A stretch of 64,000 bases of DNA from Curtobacterium sp. TC1 (GCF_019844075.1 NZ_CP081962.1:1-64000); one strand, 5' to 3'. Counted from the stretch's first letter, positions 1 to 8,254 are shown. Notes: generated from the sequence alone by a model not told the origin. A program made the numbers and translations.

Positions 1-948
1 ATGTCACTCACCATTGACCGATCTTCCCTTCAGCGAGTCGTAGCCGTCATCAACAACAAGGGCGGCGTCGGCAAGACCACCCTCTGCGCCAACATCGGCG
101 GGATTCTGGCCGAGGCAGGTTGGCGAGTCCTCGTCATCGAACTGGACCCGCAGGGGAACCTCGGCCTCGACCTCAGCTACAGGTACGCAGATGGCGACGA
201 CAAGGGCTCTGGTCTGTCGAAGGCCGTCCTCTTCGGCGATCACCTTCAGCCCCTGAAGGAGGTGCGCCCGAACCTCGACGTACTCCCGGGAGGGGAGCAC
301 ATCGAGATCCTCGACAAGGGCATCAGCCCTCGGATGAGCCAGTCCGGCACCGAAGGCACCGCAGCACGCCTCAGCCTTGCCACGTCTCTGTCTGTCATCG
401 CCGACGACTACGACCTGATCTTGCTCGACTGCCCGCCGAACATCGACAGCATCCAGATGCTTGCTGTCGCGGCCGCTCGTTACATCCTCATCCCAGCGAA
501 GGCTGACGATGCGAGCATCGATGGTCTCCGACTGACCGCTCGGCGCCTCGACAAGGTCGTGGATATCAACCCCGACGTGGACCTCCTCGGCGTGGTGAAC
601 TTCGACTCGAGTACGTCTGAGACGAAGGTGCGGCAGGAGTTCGCCGACGACGTTGTCGAGGCCCTGGAAAGCGAAGAAGCTCGGAAGTTCATCTTCACCA
701 GCTACGTCCGCCACTCAGGCGCAACCGCGAAGGCCGCGAGGAAAAAGCGAGTCCTCGTCCACGAGCTCGAGAAAAGTGTCCAGAAGCAGGAAAAGTGGTA
801 CGAGGCTCTGCGCCGCGGGGCTAAGCACATTTCCGCTGGCCCTCAGGCTGCCGGCAACGTTGCAGACAGCCTGTACGCAGTGACCCAGGAGCTCACCGCT
901 CGACTCACCGAGGCTGAGGCTGACGCGGCGGAGGAAGCGAATGTCTGA
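1..948 (+). CDS. parA: ParA-family partition ATPase
   Basis: This gene encodes a 315-residue ParA/Soj-type ATPase, which drives plasmid segregation by ATP-dependent binding to the nucleoid. The deviant Walker A motif KGGVGKTT lies at residues 20-27. An ELDPQGN segment (about 48-54) matches the family's switch I region, and the Walker B-like stretch LILLDCPP follows at about 139-146. There is no N-terminal HTH, so this is the short type that relies on a separate DNA-binding partner. The ATG is the first base of the window, so the ribosome binding site and any upstream parS site cannot be seen. The 3' end overlaps the next gene by 8 bp, which suggests translational coupling. Confidence 0.93.
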   Translation: MSLTIDRSSLQRVVAVINNKGGVGKTTLCANIGGILAEAGWRVLVIELDPQGNLGLDLSYRYADGDDKGSGLSKAVLFGDHLQPLKEVRPNLDVLPGGEHIEILDKGISPRMSQSGTEGTAARLSLATSLSVIADDYDLILLDCPPNIDSIQMLAVAAARYILIPAKADDASIDGLRLTARRLDKVVDINPDVDLLGVVNFDSSTSETKVRQEFADDVVEALESEEARKFIFTSYVRHSGATAKAARKKRVLVHELEKSVQKQEKWYEALRRGAKHISAGPQAAGNVADSLYAVTQELTARLTEAEADAAEEANV

Positions 949-1624
949 CGCAGGCCGCATCATCTCCGGTCCGCCAAGCCGTCCGAACAGCGGGGGAGGG
1001 GCGGGGTCCCTGCTCCGCGCGAATCGAACGGCGCAGCAGCAGGTCGAGCAGCCGATCGAGCCTTCCCGTACGGTTGCGCCACCACCCCCGGCGCCGCGGC
1101 GCGCAGTGCAGCAGACCATCGCGTCCGCTCCAGAGTCCGAGGTCGAAGACCCGGTAATGACCGTCGAGCCTTCCGAGGCGCCGGCCGTCACGTTCCGTGA
1201 GCCGGAGCCGTCGACTGCAGCAGCCGAGGACGTCCCACCGGCGGTGGTCGAGCCTGCGGCTGCCCCCGCTCCGCAAACGCAGCAGCAGCGGCAGCGGCAG
1301 CGGCAGCGGCAGCGGCAGGCCGCTGAGTCAGCGCAGGGCCCGACGACGCCGTACACGAGGCGTCGGTACGGCGACTCGGGGGAGGAGAACCCCGACGACA
1401 TCGTCAAGGTCACCTTCGAGATTCGTCGAGGCGATCGCGACGCGTTCAACGACGCGTTCGCGGCAGCGTCCCTGCACGAGGGCTACACCACGCCGAAGGA
1501 CATCCTGGTGGACATCTACCTGGGGGAGACAAAGCGTCTGCAGGACACCTACAACGGCGGGCAGCCGTTCCCGAAGCGGATGAAGCAAGCTCCGCGCGGA
1601 CGGCCGATTCGGCGCGAGAACTGA
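941..1624 (+). CDS. probable partition partner protein with disordered QR-rich N-terminus
   Basis: The 227-residue product starts inside the end of parA (8-bp overlap) and is likely co-translated with it. Residues 1-140 are Pro/Ala/Gln/Arg-rich and probably disordered. They include a Gln-Arg alternation encoded by CAGCGG hexanucleotide repeats near 1281-1317. The C-terminal 80 residues (DDIVKVTFEI onward) look like a small folded DNA-binding domain with a basic tail. I do not recognise a named family. Position behind parA argues for a ParB-analogue, as in other type Ib-like plasmid loci, and this is inference from context. The hexanucleotide tract is slippage-prone, so its length may vary between relatives. 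Confidence 0.75.
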   Translation: MSDAGRIISGPPSRPNSGGGAGSLLRANRTAQQQVEQPIEPSRTVAPPPPAPRRAVQQTIASAPESEVEDPVMTVEPSEAPAVTFREPEPSTAAAEDVPPAVVEPAAAPAPQTQQQRQRQRQRQRQAAESAQGPTTPYTRRRYGDSGEENPDDIVKVTFEIRRGDRDAFNDAFAAASLHEGYTTPKDILVDIYLGETKRLQDTYNGGQPFPKRMKQAPRGRPIRREN

Positions 1625-1878
1625 CTTCGTTGGTCATCCGCGCCCGGCAATGTCGGCCGGATCCCGTAGATCAGAGGCATGGGTTCGTACAGACGCCGGC
1701 GAGGAACACTGCGACACGCCGGGCAAGTTCCAACGTGGGTATCTGATCCGCAGCCACGCTGTGCGAGTACCAACTCGGATGGGGGAGCGCCAGGCACAGT
1801 GCGCTCTGCCGGGTGGGACGCACTGACCAAGTCCGCTTCCGCGCGACCACTGCTTCCATCATGCCCCGGGAGGTCCTG
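1625..1878 (+). promoter_or_regulatory. rep upstream region with a single iteron copy
   Basis: This 254-bp region separates the partition genes from rep. It contains one near-consensus iteron, GTGGGTATCTGATCC, at 1735-1749, about 130 bp before the rep start. A lone iteron in front of an initiator gene is the classic arrangement for Rep autorepression. A good ribosome binding site (GGGAGG at 1868-1873) precedes the ATG at 1879. Confidence 0.6.
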
Positions 1879-2844
1879 ATGACCGACACCCTCGCAACCG
1901 AGATCACACTGATCGACGTGCCGGCCGACGCGCCAATCCTCATCGACGAGACAACGGCGCGGCTAGTGAACTACGCGGCGAACCTCGAGGGTGGCGAAGA
2001 GGACGCCATGGACATCGGGTACTCGGCGCGCATCTGGGCGCAGGTCTCGCTGCCCTACCGCAACCCCGGCAACATCCCATACTGGGAGCGTCGCAACGGG
2101 TCCGTCTCGCTGATGATGCAGCCGGCGTTGCTGCTGGACGCACAGACCGGAGAGCGGACACCTGCTTACCCATACGGTGTCCTGCCGCGCCAGGCCATGA
2201 ACTGGATGGCAACAGAAGCGGTGCTGACGCAGAGCAAGCAGCTCGAGCTCGGCCGTTCCATGAAAGCGTTCATGGAGAAGATCGGCCTCGCACACGGTGG
2301 ACGGGACGCGAAGCGGGTCGCGGACGGCCTGAAGCGGCTCTTCGGCGCGAACCTCAGTGTCGAGGGTCTCGAGATCCGCCCGGACGGTCACGGGGAAGCC
2401 ATTGAGTACTTCCGCATCGCTGACAGCGTCCGTCTGTGGTTCGGCAAGGACGACGTCGAGGACAACGAAGGGCTCTGGCAGTCCACGGTGACCCTCTCCG
2501 AGCGGTTCTACGACTCCATCGTTTCCTCGCCGGTCCCCATCGACCTGAACGCGATGAAGGCGATGGGGAAGTCAGCGATGCGCATGGACATCTACCTGTG
2601 GCTCACGTACCGCATGTTCTACCTGCGTAAGCCCACCCGCATCAAGTGGAACGACCTCAACCTGCAGTTCGGCGCGCAGTACACGCAGCCCCACAAGTTC
2701 AAGGCGGCGTTCGAGGGTCACCTGCGGGCCATCAAGATCATCTACCCAGAAGCACGGGTCGAACCGACGTCCGAGTACCTCATCCTCCGGCCGTCTCCGC
2801 CCCATGTGGAGCCGACGAAGCCTCGACGCGAGGTCGGAGCCTAA
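1879..2844 (+). CDS. repA: RepA-type plasmid replication initiator
   Basis: The 321-residue protein resembles the RepA_C family of initiators (as in pVS1-like plasmids). The C-terminal third carries the family pattern RMDIYLWLTYRMFYLRKP, an I-W-x-x-L-x-x-QFG segment and a closing L-x-PSPP-x-V. It should bind the iterons that begin 60 bp downstream and open the origin. I chose the ATG at 1879 because GGGAGG sits 6 bp upstream and the family-like sequence begins just after it; the frame is open further upstream to 1813. A strong terminator follows the stop at 2865-2893. Confidence 0.88.
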   Translation: MTDTLATEITLIDVPADAPILIDETTARLVNYAANLEGGEEDAMDIGYSARIWAQVSLPYRNPGNIPYWERRNGSVSLMMQPALLLDAQTGERTPAYPYGVLPRQAMNWMATEAVLTQSKQLELGRSMKAFMEKIGLAHGGRDAKRVADGLKRLFGANLSVEGLEIRPDGHGEAIEYFRIADSVRLWFGKDDVEDNEGLWQSTVTLSERFYDSIVSSPVPIDLNAMKAMGKSAMRMDIYLWLTYRMFYLRKPTRIKWNDLNLQFGAQYTQPHKFKAAFEGHLRAIKIIYPEARVEPTSEYLILRPSPPHVEPTKPRREVGA

Positions 2845-2864
2845 TCGGCCAGAGAAACGACGGG

Positions 2865-2893
2865 AGAGAGGCGCCTACGGGCGCCTCTCTTTT
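2865..2893 (+). terminator. rho-independent terminator after rep
   Basis: A perfect 11-bp stem (AGAGAGGCGCC / GGCGCCTCTCT) with a TACG tetraloop is followed by a short T run. It lies 20 bp after the rep stop and separates rep transcription from the iteron array. Confidence 0.9.
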
Positions 2894-2904
2894 CGCGTTC
2901 GAGG

Positions 2905-3532
2905 GGACCGGATACCCACGTGAGCTGGAAACCGCGTCCGTCGACGGCGCGCGTGGGTATCCGGTCCCCTCCGCGCGCACTCCGGACGGCTGGCGTACAC
3001 CCTGCGCCGTGGGTATCTGGTCCTCTCCGCACCCAGCGCCGCGAGCTCATCAGGCGTGGGTATCTGGTCCGCGGTCGTGGGTATCTGGTCCCCTGCGACA
3101 CCAGTTCATGCGGTTACCTTCCGGCGTAGAATGCGATAAAGCCCCGGGCGTGGGTATCTGGTCCGCCCGCCCACCCCGCTCCGGTCGACAGCTAGGTGAG
3201 GTACCCGCCGGGACGCCCGCTGGCACGTCGTGTGGGTATCTGGTCCTTGCCAACCGCGAAGGTCCACCAGCCGGCGTGGGTATCTGGTCCTCCCGGTCGG
3301 AAACCGCGGAGCACCGCGTGGGTATCTGGTCCCCGGGGTGCGAGCCACTAGTTGCGGGCAAGTCGGCGTGCCGGGCAAGACGAGCGGGCGTGGGTATCCG
3401 GTCCTCAGTGACAGCGAAGTCCTCGACTCGCACCTTGAGGTGACAGGCGTCTTCGAACGTGGGTATCTAGTCCTCCCACCGGCGCAGAGCTCACGCATGG
3501 AATCACAGGCGAAGCCCGTGGCTATATGGTCC
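2905..3532. repeat. iteron array of the replication origin (oriV)
   Basis: Repeats of the 15-mer GTGGGTATCTGGTCC start at 2905 (inverted), 2953, 3009, 3056, 3077, 3150, 3232, 3276, 3318, 3390, 3459 (one mismatch) and 3518 (degenerate). Copies at 2905, 2953 and 3390 have CCGG in place of CTGG. Spacing is irregular, 21 to 82 bp between starts. The array lies directly behind the initiator gene, with another copy in the rep promoter. This matches an iteron-regulated plasmid origin in which Rep binds the repeats for initiation and copy control. Confidence 0.9.
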
Positions 3533-3748
3533 TGAAGTGCGGCGGCCTGAGTGACTCTCTTTCCTCCAATGGAAGGGGTAGAAGCACCCGTCTGTGGAAA
3601 ACTTGGCGCCCCCTCTGTGGTTGCGTTTCGTTAGTTCGTAAATCAGCTACCGGATAGAGCTACAGGAAGCACTACAGGGGGCCGCGTTCGAGCGAGGTCA
3701 CATCCGCATGCTGATAGCGATCGGCGGGGGAGCGGTGCTGTGCTCCTG
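3533..3748. other. possible DNA-unwinding segment of the origin
   Basis: This segment without genes lies between the forward iterons and the inverted block. It has a lower-GC patch (about 3625-3655) and DnaA-box-like words such as TGTGGAAAA at 3592, which is close to but not an exact match of the consensus. The role is inferred from position. Confidence 0.4.
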
Positions 3749-3852
3749 GGACTGCATACCCACACCAAGCGGACCGGATACCCACGGGCCGAGGACCAGG
3801 TACCCACGAAAACGGACCAGACACCCACGAAAAGTGCGTGGGTATCGAGTCC
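3749..3852. repeat. second iteron block, mostly in inverted orientation
   Basis: Iteron-like 15-mers occur at 3771-3785 (inverted, exact variant), 3793-3807 and 3814-3828 (inverted, one or two mismatches), and 3838-3852 (forward, variant). A partial inverted copy ends at 3763. Opposite-facing iterons on the far side of the origin could support Rep-mediated handcuffing or define a second boundary. Confidence 0.8.
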
Positions 3853-3910
3853 GACGACCAACCCTGCTGTGGAGAACTCCTCGGAGGGTACGTCGGTACC
3901 GAACTGACCG

Positions 3911-4129
3911 CTACCCGCGCCGGTTCTTCTTCGCCCGCGGGGGAGTGGCCCTCGCCTTCAGAGGCGGAGCCGGGAGGTCCGTGATGGCGGGAACATCGAA
4001 GCGTACGCGGTAGCGACGGTCGAGGTTGCCGAGCCCTGCGGCGTCCACGGTCACGAACTGCTGCCTTCGGAGCGACGCGAAGAAGCGTCGCTCGCCGCTG
4101 TTCGCGTCGCGAAGATCGGCGACCGTCAC
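3911..4129 (-). CDS. hypothetical basic protein, possibly frameshifted at its 5' end
   Basis: The 72-residue reading frame (GTG start at 4129) ends with a basic tail (RAKKNRRG). Protein-like sequence in the same frame continues upstream to about 4218 (SLPVVVLEDAGKSKHLRF), but that part has no start codon and is closed by a stop at about 4232. An ATG at 4224-4222 lies one frame away and would read MATTP. A single missing base near 4212 would join the two into a roughly 104-residue protein. This could be a real frameshift mutation or a sequencing error. Function is unknown. It lies just downstream of the small membrane protein gene on the same strand. Confidence 0.55.
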   Translation of the reverse strand: MTVADLRDANSGERRFFASLRRQQFVTVDAAGLGNLDRRYRVRFDVPAITDLPAPPLKARATPPRAKKNRRG

Positions 4130-4245
4130 TTCCAGGGAACCACCACCGACGACGCCCTTGAAGCGGAGGTGCTTGCTCTTGCCCGCGTCCTCGAGGACAA
4201 CGACGGGCAGGGAGTGGTGGCCATGCTGGGTCTATGCGCAGACGG

Positions 4246-4551
4246 TCAGGGAGCTGCCTGCTCTGCCCGTCGCAAGCGGTAGTCGCGGAGCTTCGCGCGG
4301 TAGTCCGAGACCTTCATCACGAAGCGGCCGAAGCTGGCGAGAGCCACGATGGCAGCAAGGATGATGATCCACCTGGTGAGGTCGCCGTGCCATCCGACGA
4401 CGAACCGGAAGAACAGCCCGCCAGCGAGCCAGCAGAGCGCCGGCACGAGCGACCGACGCGACAGCCGAGGAGCTCGCGGAACGGCGACCTCCTCGGCTGC
4501 TGCGGCTTCAGCGGGCGTGGGGAGACGGAAGTAGGTGTCCTTGCTGTCCAT
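4246..4551 (-). CDS. small two-TM membrane protein
   Basis: The 101-residue product has an acidic/Pro-Ala cytoplasmic N-terminus, a basic stretch (PRLSRRS), then two hydrophobic segments (about residues 36-50 and 58-76) separated by a short WHGDLTR loop. A basic coiled C-terminus follows. The layout resembles the small membrane subunits seen in Gram-positive conjugation loci, but I do not recognise a family. It runs towards the origin with the downstream small gene. No strong ribosome binding site is visible. Confidence 0.65.
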   Translation of the reverse strand: MDSKDTYFRLPTPAEAAAAEEVAVPRAPRLSRRSLVPALCWLAGGLFFRFVVGWHGDLTRWIIILAAIVALASFGRFVMKVSDYRAKLRDYRLRRAEQAAP

Positions 4552-4780
4552 GCCGGTCTATGCGGGAGCCTTGCGGCATGGTGCGCGCCGGATCGCCCCT
4601 TCGCCGTAGAAAGCTCGGCGCCGCGCGACGTCCGTAGGTCTGCGTTGGAGGAGGCTTCCCGGTGCGGACTGCGGGGTAGTCAGGTGGAGGCGGCGGTGAC
4701 GGCAAGGTAGCGGTACGCCACGCTGGGCTGCTTCATCAGCGCATGAGCGAGGGGGTCAGGTCCGACTCCGATTGTACGAC

Positions 4781-5026
4781 CTAGATTTGCCCGCGTACGT
4801 GCCGCCAGCGCTTCGCCTGTTCTTCAGTCATGCCGAAGTACACCTGGGGATCCTCATGGAGGTTCCGCCCGGACGCAGTTGCGAGCGGCCAGATGTCCTC
4901 ACCGAAATACGGCTGACGGGCCCACTTGGGGAGTCCCTCGTAGTTAGCGCGCAGGTGGGCGGTGAGCTTCCTGCAGGCGTCGCGCCATTCATTGAGCGTG
5001 AGGTCGGTGTTCTCGACGATGTCCAA
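4781..5026 (-). CDS. hypothetical protein, probably 5'-truncated by the recombinase module
   Basis: The 81-residue frame opens with a TTG at 5026 (LDIVENTDLTLNEW). The sequence is clearly protein-like, with even use of all residue classes, and includes the segments RANYEGLPKW and PYFGEDIWPLA. It is open another 13 codons upstream (HPGERFGT) to a TAG with no ATG or GTG, which suggests that the true N-terminus was lost. The break falls about 100-180 bp before the recombinase gene. No family is recognised. Confidence 0.6.
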   Translation of the reverse strand: MDIVENTDLTLNEWRDACRKLTAHLRANYEGLPKWARQPYFGEDIWPLATASGRNLHEDPQVYFGMTEEQAKRWRHVRGQI

Positions 5027-5175
5027 GGTGCCGAATCGCTCGCCTGGGTGCCGAATCTGCCGCTACACCGAAGGATGGGCGCTTCCAGCCCCGCCAATTT
5101 GGTCCGAGAAGAACTATTATCGGAACTGAGGCAGGACGTGTGCACAGTGCCGGCGCCGCCAGGAGAAGAGGCCAC

Positions 5176-6456
5176 GTGAACGAGGACGTAGGAGTCGAGG
5201 CTGCCGCTGTGGATCCCGCGACGGTCCTCGCGCAGCGTGGTGTGCGCGACCGGGCTGCGTCAGCGGAGCAGCGTGCGGCGGCGGAGCGGTCCCGGACGGC
5301 ATTCGCGCGGCTTCGCATGGCAGCGGGGGAGGGGAACCCGGTTGATCGAGGCAACGTGGTGGTTCAGGCGGACGCGTCGCCGCAGGTGTTCGCTGAGGCG
5401 TCCCTGTCGCTGAACACGGTCCGTGCGTACCGGTCGGACCTGCGCCAGTTCGCCCGGTGGCGCGCCGGCTTCCTCGACCACGAGATCTCCGAGGCGCACG
5501 AGCTCGAGCAGATGTCGACGGCGCCGGTCGACCCTGCCGAGGTCGCAGCGTTCCTCGCGGACAAGGCCAATGCTGTTCTGCCGGATCGTGGGCAGCGGTA
5601 TGCGCCGGCGACGATCAGCCGCTACGTCGCCGCGATCGACTGGGAACACACCCGCCGCGGCCACACCCCACCCGGCTCCACCCCGATCGTCCGCGACGTC
5701 CTCAAGGGGATCCGCCGGACCCGGTCAGTGCCGGTCCGGCGCGCGAAGCCGATGACGTTGCAGACCCTGCAGACGACCCTGCTGACGATCGACGTCACCG
5801 ACCTCCAAGCCGGGGCATTGGCGACCCGGGATCACGCGTTGCTGCTGTTCGGGTTCGTCGGTGCGTTCCGCGAGTCCGAGCTCACCGCACTCACCGTCGC
5901 CGATCTCCGCCTCGTCGATGGCGAGGGCGTCTACGCGCGAGTGCGGCGGTCGAAGACGGACCAGGACGGGCTCGGCCGGATCAAGGTGCTGCAGCAGGGG
6001 GCGAATCCGGTCACGTGCGCTTCGTGCGCGTTCGTTCGACTCTCCCGGTTGATGGCCGCGCAGGATGCTCGTGGGGAAGTGGGCCTCTTCGCTGCGCTGA
6101 CCGATGCGTCGCTCGCCGTGCACGTCTGCACGGACGGGCTCGGGCCGGACCGGTTGCCGCCGTCGATGCCGTTCTTCCGCGCAGTGTCGAAGTGGGGTCT
6201 GTTCCGGGACACCGGCATCAGCCCGACAACGGTCGGGAAAGCCGTCGCGCGCCGTGCGCGAGCGGCGGGGTTGGGGGAGGAGGGGTGGTCCGGGCACTCG
6301 CTCCGTGCCGGGTTCGTCACCGAGGCGCGGAACGCGGGCGCGACGGATGTGGAGATCATGAACCAGACCCACCACACCAACGCCGCCACCCTGCAGATCT
6401 ACGACCGCGAGTACACGCCCCTGGTCCGCAACGCCGTCACCCGGATGCGCTTGTGA
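5176..6456 (+). CDS. tyrosine recombinase (module copy 1, gene A)
   Basis: The 426-residue site-specific recombinase has a SAM-like core-binding domain (about 60-170) and a catalytic domain with all expected residues: Arg in AFRESEL (about 232), Lys in RRSKTD, HSLR (His about 374), His in THHTN and Tyr in IYDRE (about 409). A CASC motif sits between the Arg and HxxR boxes. I place the start at the GTG 5176, preceded by AGGAGAAG. An earlier ATG at 5140 has no visible ribosome binding site. The stop overlaps the next gene (GTGA). From 5253 onward the gene is closely related to the copy at 43.9 kb, which lacks this N-terminus. Confidence 0.92.
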   Translation: MNEDVGVEAAAVDPATVLAQRGVRDRAASAEQRAAAERSRTAFARLRMAAGEGNPVDRGNVVVQADASPQVFAEASLSLNTVRAYRSDLRQFARWRAGFLDHEISEAHELEQMSTAPVDPAEVAAFLADKANAVLPDRGQRYAPATISRYVAAIDWEHTRRGHTPPGSTPIVRDVLKGIRRTRSVPVRRAKPMTLQTLQTTLLTIDVTDLQAGALATRDHALLLFGFVGAFRESELTALTVADLRLVDGEGVYARVRRSKTDQDGLGRIKVLQQGANPVTCASCAFVRLSRLMAAQDARGEVGLFAALTDASLAVHVCTDGLGPDRLPPSMPFFRAVSKWGLFRDTGISPTTVGKAVARRARAAGLGEEGWSGHSLRAGFVTEARNAGATDVEIMNQTHHTNAATLQIYDREYTPLVRNAVTRMRL

Positions 6457-7442
6457 CCGCCCAAACTTCCCCCGAACGCAGCCCCGAACCCCGACCCGGC
6501 AGCAGGGCGCTGCTCGAGGCGCATTGGGGCCGATTCGCCGCGTGGTGCGCCGCGACGGGACACCAGCCGCTCCCGGCGACGGCAGCAACGATCGAGCAGT
6601 TCCTGAAGCAGTTTCCCGGGGCTGCTTCGACGCAGCGGCTCCGCCGGCACGCGATCCGTGCGCACCACCTCGCAGCGGGCCTGGCAGATCCGATACCCAT
6701 GGTGCCGGCGCGGGTGTGGCCGCGACCAGAAGTCCCCGACCATGCGGCCGTCGGAGCAGTGCTCGCGGCGATCCCGAAGTACCGGTACCCGATCGGACTC
6801 CGCGGCCGCCGCGACGCGTTCCTCATCGTCCTCCTCGGCGTCCTCCACCTCACCCGCCAGCAGGCGCAAGCTGTCACGGCAGACGATGTCGCAGTGACGA
6901 GCATCGTGCGCATCCGCGGCACGGTCGTCCCCTCCGCCGACGACCCAGCCGCGTGTGCGGCGTGTGCTGTGACCCGGTGGTTGCGGATCGCGGGCCCGGC
7001 CTGGGCCGGATTCAGAGGCGACGTCATCGGCATGCTCGACCCGACCAAGGGCAACCTCGACCAGCATGACTGCGAGCAGCTACTCCCCGGGCAGTGGCGC
7101 AGGGCAGAGCAGCTGCTGTTGCCGTTAGACGTGCACGGTTGGGCCCGCACCGGGGTCACCTTGTCCGGCAGATCGATGACGAGCATCATCCCCACCAGAC
7201 GCGCCGCCGCCGCACACGAGACGGATCGAGAGGCTGTCGGACCGATGGTTCGCCCACCGTCCCGGTTCACCCAACTCACTCTGCAGGAGACCTACGTCGA
7301 GCTCGGTGCCACGGACGCTGCCGTTGACGCCGCCCTCTCCCGTCTCGCCGCCATCTGGAATGACGCGCAAGCGCTCGACTCTGATCTGGATCACGCAGCT
7401 ACTCCGCGCAAGCGGGCGATAGCACCAGATATCCCGAGCTAG
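5253..7442 (+). mobile_element. two-gene tyrosine recombinase module, copy 1
   Basis: The sequence shared with the second module starts abruptly at 5253 (matching 43855) and runs through both genes. Identity is patchy: nearly perfect over 5253-5700, lower over 5703-6140, perfect over about 6148-6449, then clearly lower through gene B. No terminal inverted repeats were found. The upstream 5' part of gene A (5176-5252) is unique to this copy, so this is the more complete one. Confidence 0.7.
6453..7442 (+). CDS. recombinase-like partner protein (module copy 1, gene B)
   Basis: The 329-residue product starts at a GTG overlapping the stop of gene A, so the two are translationally coupled. It resembles gene A at low level. 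It has an N-terminal helical core-binding region (TIEQFL, STQRLRRH), a GRRDAFLIVLLGV helix followed by HLTRQQ at the box I position, and a CAAC motif that parallels CASC in gene A. No HxxR box or catalytic Tyr can be found, so it is probably catalytically inactive and acts as an architectural or accessory subunit. The closest homologue in view is the copy at 45055-46041, which is clearly more diverged than gene A. Confidence 0.8.
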   Translation: MTAQTSPERSPEPRPGSRALLEAHWGRFAAWCAATGHQPLPATAATIEQFLKQFPGAASTQRLRRHAIRAHHLAAGLADPIPMVPARVWPRPEVPDHAAVGAVLAAIPKYRYPIGLRGRRDAFLIVLLGVLHLTRQQAQAVTADDVAVTSIVRIRGTVVPSADDPAACAACAVTRWLRIAGPAWAGFRGDVIGMLDPTKGNLDQHDCEQLLPGQWRRAEQLLLPLDVHGWARTGVTLSGRSMTSIIPTRRAAAAHETDREAVGPMVRPPSRFTQLTLQETYVELGATDAAVDAALSRLAAIWNDAQALDSDLDHAATPRKRAIAPDIPS

Positions 7443-7553
7443 CCGGTCGTCCTCCACCTCGATGTCGAAGTGCACCTGGTTCGTCGGTCTTACGAGACGA
7501 CGGTTGGGCAAATGTCATTACTGTGTACTGTCTCCGCTCGGTACCGTGCAGAG

Positions 7554-8132
7554 GTGATCTCTCTGCGTTTGCCGGTCATCTCCTGCAGTCTCGACCCGGC
7601 CAGCATCAGTCGCCGTCTTGCCGAGCGGTCGGCCACGCTGCTCACCGTGGCTGGACACCAATCGGAGGTCATAGATCTCGCAGCAGTTGACCTGCCGCCA
7701 TTCGACAACGACCGAGTCTTCGACAGTGAGTCGATCCGCGCCCTCCACGCTCTCATCCGTGAGGCTGACGGAGTGGTGTTGGCGTTCCCGATCTACAACT
7801 GGGCGCCGTCCTCGACCGTCAAGTCGCTGATTGAGGCCACGGGCGCAACCGGAAACGGGCGTCGTGCGGCGTGGTTCGACAAGGTGATCACGTTCGTGTG
7901 TGCCGCGGGCCTGCCGCACAGTTACATGGCGACCGCGGCGCTCGGCCAATCCCTGATGCTCGACTTCAAGTGCGTCGTGAACCCGTACGCGGCGTACTTC
8001 TCGGAACGAGACTGGGACGTGGAGTCGCTGACCGCTGAACGAGCCGCTCGGCTGGAGAAGACCATGACGGTGCACGCCGAACTCGCGACTTTGCTCCAGG
8101 GGCGAACGTACTCGTCGGACTGGGAAGTCTGA
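7554..8132 (+). CDS. NAD(P)H-dependent FMN reductase-like flavoprotein
   Basis: The 192-residue product fits the NADPH-dependent FMN reductase / flavodoxin-fold family. It opens with a beta strand (ISLRLPVISCSLDPAS, the usual G-S-x-R-x-x-S loop in altered form). It then has PFDND, an EADGVVLAFPIYNW segment (family P-x-Y/H-N motif for flavin contact) and SLIEATG. I favour the GTG at 7554, where family-like sequence begins; the frame is open back to 7470 but that part does not look like protein. It probably reduces flavin or quinone in the cytosol. It stands alone, with a strong hairpin after it. Confidence 0.72.
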   Translation: MISLRLPVISCSLDPASISRRLAERSATLLTVAGHQSEVIDLAAVDLPPFDNDRVFDSESIRALHALIREADGVVLAFPIYNWAPSSTVKSLIEATGATGNGRRAAWFDKVITFVCAAGLPHSYMATAALGQSLMLDFKCVVNPYAAYFSERDWDVESLTAERAARLEKTMTVHAELATLLQGRTYSSDWEV

Positions 8133-8179
8133 CACCTGATCGCTGTCCGTGACCGCAAGCGCCATATGAGCGGAGAGGC

Positions 8180-8210
8180 GACGGCTGGCACCTACCAGGT
8201 GCCAGCCGTC
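8180..8210 (+). terminator. hairpin terminator after the flavin reductase
   Basis: A 14-bp perfect stem (GACGGCTGGCACCT / AGGTGCCAGCCGTC) with a 3-nt loop lies 48 bp after the stop. The following sequence has only a weak T-rich tail (GCTCTTCCTGT). Confidence 0.75.
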
Positions 8211-8254
8211 GGGCGCTCTTCCTGTCGAAGGCGCTGTGGAGGATCAGGTGAGGA

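Noticed and set aside
2905..3532. CRISPR array
   Set aside because: Repeats are only 15 bp, spacing is irregular, one copy is inverted, and they lie behind a replication initiator; iterons explain them.
5457..6452. Upstream part of the long frame containing recombinase gene B of copy 1
   Set aside because: Before 6453 this frame overlaps gene A and is Arg/Pro-rich. The real gene starts at the GTG in the GTGA overlap. The same applies to 44527-45054 in copy 2.
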